Positions 56,672-64,000 of a stretch of DNA of 64,000 nt are shown piece after piece. This DNA comes from Lepas anatifera (taxonomy: Eukaryota; Arthropoda; Thecostraca; Lepadidae). The position numbers were made by a program, and so were the translations under genes. How positions within the stretch are numbered: the first letter of the stretch is position 1; each line of letters starts with the position of its first letter. Where the stretch lies: the NCBI GenBank assembly GCA_034440635.1, contig JAOTON010001713.1:620001-684000 (forward strand), given 5' to 3'. Below the pieces are notes generated by a model. The model worked only from the letters and a program-made list of their open reading frames with translations. It was not told the DNA's origin and made no database searches.

Positions 56672-57154
56672 CTACCAGTAGTTTTTATTGGTCAGTGGCT
56701 TCTTGGTGGAGCTGACATATACCTTCCAGAACATCTCTATACCCTGCAGTAGTTTTTTCTTCTTCTGAGCCTGTCTTTCCTGGTAAGGATTTGGCTGTAT
56801 TTTGTTTTGTGCAGCAACACCTCTCGCATGTCGTTGGTCACTTTGACTCCTCACTTTCCTTGTACTGGTGGTTCTCGCCCCAGAGTTCGGAATTCCTTGC
56901 CAGTCACTTGTGGTCGACTCCCAGGATGGCAAAAAGCATAAAGGATTTAGGATCGCACAGGTCAGCTTGTTCGGTCTTGGAGGTGAGCTCTTTAAAGATG
57001 GGCTTCTCGAGGGAGTAGTGCTCAGGGCAAGTGTTGGGCAGGTACGACTGGTACACCGCCGAGCAAACCTGCATCCTCGCCCACAACCCGCCCTGCAGCG
57101 CTCCCTCGAGAAGCCCAGCTCCATGGACCTGACCTCCAAGACCGAACTGACCAA
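56672..57154 (-). pseudogene. Transposon-associated protein C-terminal relic, left arm
   Basis: Across minus-strand frames: LTSKTEQADLCDPKSFMLFA and ILGVDHKWL near 56905-56990, SELWGE near 56880, RNVRVTND-like text, KQNKIQPNPYQERQAQKKK and a C-terminal KKPLTNKNYW. It is the inverted partner of 57190-57557 and resembles the C-terminal region of the family whose N-terminal part is at 20.3-21.0 kb. Frameshifts make it non-functional. The assignment is from memory of the family. Confidence 0.5.
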
Positions 57155-57189
57155 AGATACCTTTACTTAAGGTATCTTTGGTAAAAATT

Positions 57190-57557
57190 ACTCCCCCGAG
57201 AAGCCCAGCTCCATGGACCTCGCCTTCATGACCGATCTGACCCAAGAACTGACCGACCTGTGCGGCTCCAAATCATTCATGCTCTTCACTATCTTCAAAG
57301 TCGATCGCAAGTGGCTGGTTAGGTGTTCCGCACTGTGGGGCGAGGACTAGCAATACAAGGAAACAGAGGAGTTTGTGCGGAATGTCAGAGTGACCAACCA
57401 CCTGGCCGAGAGGTGCTGCGGTACGATCACAAAGTGCAGCAAGATTCTTACCAGGGAAGACAATCTCAGAAAAAAACTACTGAAGGGTGTGGAGAAATTC
57501 CAGAAGGTGCATCGCAAATTTATTAAGACGGCACTGAACAACAAAAACTACTGGTAG
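57190..57557 (+). pseudogene. Transposon-associated protein C-terminal relic, right arm
   Basis: Plus-strand text KPSSMDLAFMTDLTQELTDL, CGSKSFMLFTIFKVDRKWLV, ALWGED, stop, then RNVRVTNHLAERCCGTITKC, SKILTREDNLRKKLLKGVEK and a C-terminus KFIKTALNNKNYW at 57557. The VxNxxAER...LL.GVE pattern is the part I associate with a repeated invertebrate transposon protein. One in-frame stop at 57348. Better preserved than the left-arm copy. 57580-57840 includes GCAGTTGGTGCGTCGTTAAA (57691-57710), a SINE-tail-like block. Confidence 0.5.
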
Positions 57558-58495
57558 TTGAAGTTCAAAGATTTACACCGTATGAGATAAGATCTGAGAT
57601 AAGATCACCGTCGGAGCCTCTGAATAAGTCGATCTGATCCCCAAAATCCCTTCCAACAGGGTGAGAGTTGGCGACGCCGTATGACCCTGGCAGTTGGTGC
57701 GTCGTTAAACCCCAACAATTATTATTATAAGATCACCGTATGACACGTGATATCTAAACTGAGAATCTAGGCCGTCGGTTCCGGTGGCGTCGGAGGCTTG
57801 GAGGTGCTGTGAAGGGAGGATCATCACTGCTTCTTGCTATTGACTGTGACTTGGTAAGTATCGAGTACGAATGAAGCTTCACGTGTAACACAGTGCTGTG
57901 TACACGTGAAGCTTCATTCGTACTCTATGAAGCGCACTAAATGAGTGTGTCTATTAAATCGATAGTCTTCTTGCTAGACATATTTGATAGTTCATAAGCT
58001 CCATGGTCTAGTTTGGAGTGATGCAGCAGGCCTAAACAACAGGATGAAACCCTTAAAAGTAACTTCTTAGAAATATCAAATGGATATGATACATTTAAGA
58101 ATTCATTTGAACATGGGAAACCCTGCTTGCTTCCTTCATTTACCGTGCCACGTCGATTTCACGGCTGCTGAAACACGATACTTTTTTCCATGTCACTGCA
58201 TACCGGAATCTTGCTAAAAAGTAACGGCATGATTCCAAACAAGAATCGCAAATGCTAACACTTAGCCATCGATAGTAAAAGTACACCATTGTTACCTTTC
58301 AGGTTTCTGTGACCTTCTGGTCACAGAAATACGGCTCTAGCTAGTCCCCAACAACATAGTGAGAACATTTTAATAACGATATGTTTTGAAAATAGCATTC
58401 CCAAACAAATCACGTTTTCTTAAGCCGGCAGAAAATGTACTATCAGGATCAGCTTGAAAATCATAGCGAATAATTGAGGATGCGCCCTCTATAGT

Positions 58496-58638
58496 CTTTC
58501 ACTGGTGGAATTATCAGGTTGGCATTCGGCGACCGAAAACAGGTTATGACGGTTTTAGTCCTAGACTAAAATCGTCAAAATTTGTTTTCGGTCGCTGGAT
58601 GCCAACTAGATGATTTTACCATTCAAAGACCGTAGAGG
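58496..58638. repeat. ~143-bp imperfect palindrome
   Basis: Arms start CCTCTATAGTCTTTCACTGG and, on the other strand, CCTCTACGGTCTTTGAATGG, and continue through GTTGGCATTCGGCGACCGAA to an inner GACGGTTTTAGTC/GACTAAAATCGTC hairpin. A fold-back MITE is the simplest reading. Sequence on either side (58020-58495 and 58639-59040) shows nothing further. Confidence 0.75.
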
Positions 58639-59044
58639 ATAAGAACTGACAATTTTACACATGTGTATACGTAATACCACGGAACCTGGCACTAGTTGCG
58701 GTTGTCGATATGCTCCAAATCAATTACTTTTTCGTATAAATCGCAAGTTTTGCTCAGCTTATTGCTTTTGGTCAGATTTTTGGCTTTGTAGTGATATGAA
58801 CCAATTGTACTGAGCATCAGCGTCATCAAATACCCTCAATAGTCTCTGTGATGGAACTGAAAATGATCGTCAGCAAAGCAAAATTGTGGTGTTTTCATGC
58901 GTGACCAAAGCGTGATTTGACGGAAACCTGAATTTAAAACACAAGTATGTTTTGTGTTTGTTTGAACCATTTAATGATAAGCCTTCTAGTTAATTAAAAT
59001 TGATGTTCTATCGTTATAAGCTCTTGATTAAAAAGAACCGTTAC

Positions 59045-59335
59045 CCATAGGTGGATCCAGGATCACTAATCGGGGAGGGGGCACCTTGCTAGGGTAGGAG
59101 GGTGCCATCCAGACCAAAGGGGCATCACTTTTGGCCGAAAACCCTACCAGGTTGGCGCCAAATACTATCGCGGGACGCTGATTTTCGCTTCGAGGGGGGA
59201 GGCGGAAGGAAGCGACAAATTTCAGGGGGCGCCATCGGCCCTTCACAGGAGCGCCGTGACTATTTTAGGGGGCGCCGAGGGTGGGTTGGGGAGGGCACCT
59301 GACGCCCTCTCTTTGCCCCCCTGGGTCCGCGTAAG
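59045..59335 (-). repeat. GGCGCC hAT-like unit, reversed
   Basis: Left end CATAGGTGGATCCAGGATC, right end CCCTGGGTCCGCGTAAGG. Inside, reversed phrases of the 4.9- and 17-kb units: GCCATCCAGACCAAAGGGGC, AGGTTGGCGCCAAATACTAT and TTCAGGGGGCGCCATCGG. Confidence 0.6.
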
Positions 59336-59879
59336 GTATTACCAACGTGTGGGGACATTTTTATGACATCACTATATTATAACTTGTCGAAATCTGGAAT
59401 CGAAAATTGATGTTTTGTGTTTTGATTCAAACCATTTGACCACCAGTTTTCAATTGAAGAAAAAATCATCATTCTATCATCATAGGTTCTCAATCAAAAG
59501 TGGTTATCACCAATACACAATTATGATATTTTACTGACATCACTAAACGGCCATTTGTCGTAAGCCCAATATCGAAAACCAACATTGCGCGTGCTTGCTT
59601 GGACCACCCGATAGAAGGCCTTCATTTGAAGCAAAAATCATCGTTCTATCTTAATTAGTTTTTGAGCTAGATGTTCCACCCCGTTTTCCTCTCGCCTCCT
59701 GCATCAATGAGTATTGGTACGATATAGGAGCTGTGTTCAACCCCGCTGCGCATGGTCAATTTTCGAGTCTCGAGGATATCAAAACCAGTTCTGAGTAGCT
59801 TTTAGCCCAAATAATGCGAATCTGGTAGACTATTTTGCAAACCTGGGGGTGCCAGTAAAATGGGCAGCCCTAATGTATA

Positions 59880-60000
59880 CCTATAAATCAGAACATCTAT
59901 ATGTGTGTATCTGACGGCGGTATACGTATACCTATAGATGAGAACATCTACATATGTTACCTAACGGCGGTATATGTATACCCATAGATCCTTACATCTT
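59880..60000. repeat. ~60-bp tandem repeat, two copies
   Basis: Units with GTATACCTATA, GA(A/T)GAGAACATCTA-like text, CATATGT and ACGGCGGTATA. Related GTATACCTAATGGCAGTATA text occurs at 63508-63530 on the other side of the Penelope-like element, so the element may have inserted in this repeat or carries it. Confidence 0.6.
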
Positions 60001-60090
60001 TACATCTTTACATGTTGGTATGCTCTTGACATCATAGATGATATATGGAAGAGACTTACACTTTTTATTAATTTACTTTATATTTATATT

Positions 60091-60132
60091 TTTATAGACG
60101 TTTCGATGGCAAAGCACCTTCGTCAGTATAAA
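60091..60132 (-). ncRNA. Hammerhead ribozyme motif, type I, intact core
   Basis: Reading the minus strand: stem I strand UUUAUA, core CUGACGA, one extra A, stem II GGUG...CAUC with loop CUUUGC, core GAAAC, then GUC and stem I partner UAUAAA. The six stem I pairs are perfect and all conserved core bases are present. Stem III is only about two pairs with no loop, so cleavage would need a dimer or help, as reported for hammerheads of Penelope-like elements. The predicted cut is after GUC. Confidence 0.65.
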
Positions 60133-60275
60133 CACCAAAATCACATAAAAACACATCAAAAGGACACATGCATGAAGCAGCATAAAACGAATAAACAGGA
60201 CCGTTCCGTAAGAATGAATCAGGCAAACATTTCTATAGTATTTTAAATTTCTCTCACGTCTTTCACGAAAACACG

Positions 60276-60895
60276 TCAGTGGGGAACTTCTGATATTGCT
60301 AAACGTGCGGCAGATTTTGACCCAGTTGCAAATCCAGATCGCGTGTTTAAAGAGGGGTAAACCAAAGTGAATGATGATTCTAAATTTCTTCTTAGTGTTT
60401 TATATTTTGGTTTGGTCAGAATTTTAGTATCATCCAATCGTGGTAACTGGTTACATTCCACTATTTGTACTACTAGAGAATTTGAAGCCCTATGATGAAT
60501 TCCATCTTTCCTGTGCTCTTTTAATCTAACTTTTAGTCCCCTACCCGTCTTACCGATATATGATTTTGCACATCCTCCGCATGGTATACTGTACATTACG
60601 CTTAAGTTTGAATTCTTTGATTGTGTTTTCTTTAACATATCTGCTGTCTTGTCTCCTGATACTATAGCTATTTTTATGCACGCATTTGTCAAATGATTAG
60701 AGATTATGTTCGCGTATTTTGATTTTTGGTACAGAGATGCACCTACTAAATTTTGTCTTGTGCGCTGTGTTTTTGTTTTTTGTCCTATTGTTCCAAATGC
60801 GATGCGCTTTTTCTTTAAGGTCAAGAAGCCACTTCAGTGGATATTTAAGAGCCTGAAATCTTTCAATTACATGTTTCATCTCATCTCCTAAATAT
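60276..60895 (-). pseudogene. Penelope-like element: GIY-YIG endonuclease region, inverted copy
   Basis: Minus strand: HVIERFQALKYPLKWLLDLK near the start, then NHLTNACIKIAIVSGDKTAD, and VMYSIPCGGCAKSYIGKTGR with GLKVRLKEHRKDGIHHRASN: the GIY-YIG core here is MYS...YIG with the downstream R of RLKEH. The C-terminus reads NTRSGFATGSKSAARLAISE and ends near 60276. The domain nicks target DNA in this element class. A frame change near 60820 disables it, but the 182-codon core frame is open. Confidence 0.85.
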
Positions 60896-60945
60896 TAAAA
60901 TTAGTATCATTATGTAAAATTATTATCATTATGCATGAACTTTGG

Positions 60946-61396
60946 TGGCTTTACTTTCGATGGGGAGGAATTCCAACAACATAGCGGGTTGGCAATGGAC
61001 TCTTCACTTAACCCCGTCGCAGCATGCGTTTCCATGGAAAAGTTAGAAGATCATTTCAAGGGAATTATGGGGACCGACACATTCTAGGCAAGATATGTAG
61101 ATGACGTAATTATTGTAGCTCTAGATCGCATGTACATAGAAGAAAAGTTAGTTCAACTCAATAGTGCAAATCGGAAAATCCATTTCACTGCAGAAAACAA
61201 GGTCAGAAATTATCTACCTTTCTTAGACACTCTTATTGAAAGACAAGCTGATGACTTACAATATAAGGTATATAGAAAACCAACCAACAAAAAAGGCTAC
61301 GTTCACTTGTATTCCGGCCATAGTGACAAAACTAAAAGTGATTTTGTGCTGGATTTTTCCTTGGGGCTAGTAGAATATGTAGCGCAGAATATTTAG
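60946..61396 (+). pseudogene. Penelope-like element: reverse transcriptase C-terminal half
   Basis: FGGFTFDGEEFQQHSGLAMD and SSLNPVAACVSMEKLEDHFK are the block usually seen as QxxGxAMGSPLSP, here AMDSSLNP. An in-frame stop at about 61084 is followed by RYVDDVIIVALDR, with catalytic YVDD at 61094-61105, then RNYLPFLDTLIERQADDLQY and KVYRKPTNKKGYVHLYSGHS, typical of Penelope RTs. The N-terminal half, including the first catalytic aspartate, is absent. Confidence 0.85.
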
Positions 61397-61770
61397 GACA
61401 TGAGGTGAAGCATGTAATTGAAAGATTTCAGGCTCTAAAATATCCACTGTGGTGGCTTCTTGGCCTTAAAGAAAAAGCGCATCGCCTTTGGAACAATAGT
61501 AAAAAAACAAAACCACAGCGCACAAGACAAAATTCAGTAGGTGCATCTCTGTACCAAACTCAAAATACGCGAACATAATATCTAATCATTTGACAAATGC
61601 GTGCATAAAAATAGCTATAGTATCAGGAAAAAGGACAGGAGATATGTTAAAGAAAACACAACCAAAGAATTCAAACTTAAATGTAATTTACAGTATACCA
61701 TGCGGAGGATGTTCAAAGTCATATATCGGTAAGACAGGTAGGGGACTAAAAATTAGATTAAAAGAGCATT
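61397..61770 (+). pseudogene. Penelope-like element: GIY-YIG region, plus-strand copy
   Basis: Continues in other frames as HEVKHVIERFQALKYP, LTNACIKIAIVSGKRTGDML, KKTQPKNSNLNVIYSIPCGG and CSKSYIGKTGRGLKIRLKEH, closely matching the inverted copy. It breaks at RLKEH where the Jockey-like LINE enters; the next Penelope text, HRKDVIHHRTSNSLVVHIDQ, resumes near 63078 and runs to about 63450. Confidence 0.85.
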
Positions 61771-63075
61771 CAAGATTGAGCATTCAAGAGCAGCCATTCA
61801 AGATAAGTCTCAGCCCGATGTGGTTTACACAGATTTCTCCAGTGCCTTCCAAAGAGTAAATCATCGCCTGCTGCTCTATAAACTTCGATGTGTGTATAGC
61901 CTGGACGGACAAGCTTTGAAATGGCCCACATTGTACCTCGGGAGGCGGAAGCAAAGAGTGGTGTTAAATGGAGAGATGTCCGAGTGGACTCCGGCTGTCT
62001 CGGGGACGCCGGAAGGCGCGCATATCTCACTGTTGTTGTTCCTTCTCTATGTGATAGATTTGCCAACTGTAATCTCTACAAACTGTTTGATGTTTTCCGA
62101 TGACGCGAAAATTTTCGGTCAAATTGGCACCCATAATCACGTCATCAGGCTTCAAAATGACTTGGATGCGGTTGCGCGCTGGGCAGCGGACTGGAAGCTG
62201 AAGCTAAACGCATCAAAATGTAAAGCATACAAAATCACTCAAACCGTAATTTCATCCCTTCATTTTACAAAATCAACGGCGAAATTCTGGAAAATGTCGA
62301 CACCATCCGAGATCTAGGCGTCATTCTGGACCAAAAACTCACTTTTCAGGCGCACATCAATTCCATAATACTAAAAGCCAATAGGGTATTAGCCCTTCTC
62401 ATTCGAACCTTCCAGTCAGCTTCCCCCACACACAAACTAGACAAGCGTGCGGCTGTATCCGTGTTCAACGCAAATGTTCGGATAATTCTTGAATACTGCT
62501 CCGTCATTTGGGACGTGACAGCAAAAGGTCATCTCATTCGCGTGGAGAGGGTTCAGCATAAATTCCTCATGTGGCTAGCCAACCATACTGAGCCTGCCAG
62601 TGCTGTGCTGGACTACAAGTAGCTCCGTAGTTTCTACAATGTGCAATCCCTCCGGGCTAGGTGCCACCAAAGTGATATCTTGTTTTTATGTAAAGTTTTT
62701 AGAGGCCTCATCTCATCGTCACATCTTTTAGAAGGTTTTACGGTACATATGCCGGTCAGAACCACTAGGATTTCCCGTTCTGCTTTGTTTAGTGTACCGC
62801 CGGCTAGAGTGAACGCTGTTGCCTCAGGAGTTTTTAATCGTTTACCTCGTGTGGTGAACAGCTTTTTAAAGGTGTCACCCCCCAGCGATATATTATGTGA
62901 TCCGCTCGGGGTACTGAGGAAAAATATAGTTGTGTTTCCGGCCGCCGAGCCAGTACTGGTCTGATATGAGTATTTATGTTGTATTTAGGCCTCCATGTGT
63001 GTTTAATTCTACTGACTTCACCTGTAATTGGGCTTTTAAGACCTGTTGGTGATTTAATACAGATACATCAGATAC
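61770..63075 (+). mobile_element. 5'-truncated Jockey-like LINE inserted in the Penelope-like element
   Basis: RT text starts near 61820 and a 3' UTR with tandem CAGATACAT repeats at about 63059-63076 ends it. Penelope sequence on the left stops at AAAAGAGCA and restarts with CACAGGAAAGATG, so any target duplication is very short. No endonuclease domain is present, as expected for a 5'-truncated insertion. Confidence 0.8.
61820..62961 (+). pseudogene. Jockey-like LINE: RT and C-terminal domain
   Basis: VYTDFSSAFQRVNHRLLLYK carries a catalytic D; SGTPEGAHISLLLFLLYVID replaces the usual VPQGSxLGP; LMFSDDAKIFGQI has FSDD (62093-62104) in place of YADD. After a frame change near 62275: VDTIRDLGVILDQKLTFQAH, ILEYCSVIW, a stop near 62622 and a C-terminal open run 62641-62964. 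The thumb text is like that of Jockey-group elements. Confidence 0.8.
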
Positions 63076-63403
63076 ATCAGCACAGGAAAGATGTTATTCA
63101 TCATAGGACTTCAAATTCTCTAGTAGTACACATAGACCAATGTAACCACTTACCACGATGAGATGATACTAAAAATTCTGACCAAACCATTCGGTTTACC
63201 CCTTTTTAACTTGGTCAAAATCTTCGGCATGTTTAGCAATATCAGAAGTTCCCCACTAACGTGTTTTCGTGAAAGACGTGAGAGAAATTTAAAATGCTAT
63301 AGAAATGTTAGCCTGATTCATTCTTGCGGAACTGTCTTTGTTTATTCATTTTATGCTGCTTCATTTAAGTGTCTTTTTGATGTGTTTTTATGTGATTTTA
63401 GTG

Positions 63404-63445
63404 TTTATACTGACGAAGGTGCTTTGCCATCAAAACGTCTACAAG
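63404..63445 (+). ncRNA. Hammerhead ribozyme motif, degenerate
   Basis: Plus-strand partner of the motif at 60091-60132: UUUAUA, CUGACGA and the GGUG/CAUC stem are kept, but the second core box GAAAC has become AAAAC and the stem I partner is UACAAG. The G to A change removes an essential core base, so this copy should be inactive. Confidence 0.65.
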
Positions 63446-63663
63446 AAAGATAAATATAAAGAAAATAAATAAAAAGTTTAAGTCTCTTCCATATATCACC
63501 ATTACATGTATACCTAATGGCAGTATATGTATATAACGTATACATATAATTGCGATCATCTGTGCCTATACATGTTCTCAAGTGATGGATTATTGGAACA
63601 AATTATTTTCGATGGTTCCTAGGGTGAAACGTCTCCTAACAAGGTATCACCCACTATATGCTA

Positions 63664-64000
63664 TAACACGCGCATTGACAGGGGCGGGTACCCGCCCCCT
63701 CGAGCTCTTCGGAGATAGCATAAAAACGGCGGCGCGTAGCTCCGCCGTACTTGGCATACCTTTTCTCTCATTATTTTTAAAACTTCTGTGAAAATTCTAA
63801 GGTTATGTCATCTCAGGTCAGGTCACCAGTACAGGTCAAGTGACCTGACCTAAAAAAAATAAGATAGCATAAGTCGGAACAGGGTGAAATTATCCGATTG
63901 AAACTCATATCACATAATGGGTCTACCGAGTTTTCTAAAATATGTTCTATTATTTTTATATCGATGACCTAAGGTCAGGTACGAGCCATGACCTCTCCAT
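63664..64000 (+). mobile_element. TTAA element D4, running off the window
   Basis: ATAA (one base from TTAA) then CACGCGCATTGACAGGGG, CGGGTACCCGCCCCC, GGAGATAGCATAAAAACGGC and the D body with CATCTCAGGTCAGGTCACCA and CAGGTCAAGTGACCTGACCT. It continues to the last base. Its right end lies outside. Confidence 0.85.

Larger units (their letters stand above)
56405..58017. mobile_element. 1.6-kb long-inverted-repeat element nested in the composite
   Basis: Left end ACTAGACCATGAAACCTATA with AACTATCAAATATATCTA; right end on the other strand ACTAGACCATGGAGCTTATG with AACTATCAAATATGTCTA. Similarity of the ends continues through GAGTACGAATG and AAGCTTCACGTGTAACACAG. Each half carries an inverted relic of the same coding sequence. 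The centre, at about 57153-57180, is a palindrome AAAGATACCTT TACTT AAGGTATCTTT. Confidence 0.75.
55700..59880. mobile_element. 4.2-kb palindromic composite with ~500-bp inverted arms
   Basis: Left arm 55705-56205 (AGGGCTGCCCATTTTACTGG, TTTGCAAAATAGTCCACCAG, GAAAACGGGGTGGAAC, TAGTGATGTCATAAAAA) recurs inverted at 59345-59875. Directly inside each arm is a hAT-like end: ATAGGTGGATCCAGGGGG at left and, inverted, TTACGCGGACCCAGGGGG at right. A third, partial copy of the arm lies at 56250-56400. The interior holds a 1.6-kb inverted-repeat element, a hairpin and a GGCGCC unit. No gene spans it. Confidence 0.75.
60030..63490 (+). mobile_element. Penelope-like retroelement, inverted configuration
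   Basis: A minus-strand partial copy (60030-60895, GIY-YIG region and 3' end) stands head to head with a plus-strand copy (60946-63490). Its two outer ends are inverted repeats: GATATATGGAAGAGACTTA at left and, reversed, TAAGTCTCTTCCATATATC at right, each followed by the CTTCGTCAGTATAAAC-type text of a hammerhead motif. Inverted or tandem terminal copies (pseudo-LTRs) are known for Penelope-like elements. The plus copy is interrupted by a Jockey-like LINE at about 61770-63075. Both copies are broken. Confidence 0.85.

Overview
This window reads as non-coding DNA of an invertebrate animal, most likely marine. Nearly every recognisable piece is a transposable element or tandem repeat, and I found no cellular protein-coding gene. 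The mix supports a metazoan: CR1-like LINEs (one with a degenerate 2A-like peptide near its N-terminus), an I-clade LINE with RNase H, a Jockey-like LINE, a Penelope-like element with a GIY-YIG domain and a hammerhead ribozyme motif, a Harbinger transposase relic, hAT-type elements with exact 8-bp target duplications, and tRNA-derived SINEs. I cannot name the species.

The dominant component is a superfamily of roughly 0.8-1.0 kb elements flanked by TTAA, the target of piggyBac-type transposases. Copies or fragments lie at about 1.2, 6.9, 10.7, 15.3, 19.2, 21.7, 22.8, 24.6/28.3, 33.7-35.5, 36.1-37.4, 38.3-41.6, 42.4-43.2, 51.6, 52.8, 54.1 and 63.7 kb. I split them into subfamilies A, B, C, D and P. 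They share one plan: TTAA, a terminal inverted repeat of about 17-18 bp, a GC-rich palindrome of about 20 bp next to it, a second copy of the terminal repeat at one end only, and a body packed with AGGTCA/TGACCT nuclear-receptor half-sites. None encodes a visible transposase.

Layout. 1-3.5 kb: decayed CR1-like LINE split by a TTAA element. 5.5-8 kb: a 363-bp MITE and TTAA copy A1. 8.05-13.47 kb: a composite hAT-type element with 8-bp target duplication, filled by two degenerate minisatellites, TTAA-family fragments and a nested hAT MITE. 14-24.6 kb: repeats, C3, a transposon-associated protein relic, and A2 sitting beside a Harbinger relic. 24.6-28.9 kb: a D element split by a nearly intact CR1 LINE. 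29-43 kb: dense TTAA elements, SINEs and minisatellites. 46.1-50 kb: an I-clade LINE interrupted in its RNase H by a 312-bp MITE. 52.3-55 kb: minisatellite, C2 and D3. 55.7-59.9 kb: a 4.2-kb palindromic composite with a long-inverted-repeat element inside. 60-63.5 kb: a Penelope-like element in inverted configuration, interrupted by a Jockey-like LINE. 63.7 kb to the end: D4, running off the window.

Nothing here works as an operon or pathway. The relationships are nesting (who inserted into whom) and dispersal of the same short sequence modules, including strong DR1, IR2 and ER4 arrangements of the AGGTCA half-site. Function of those sites is not shown by sequence alone.
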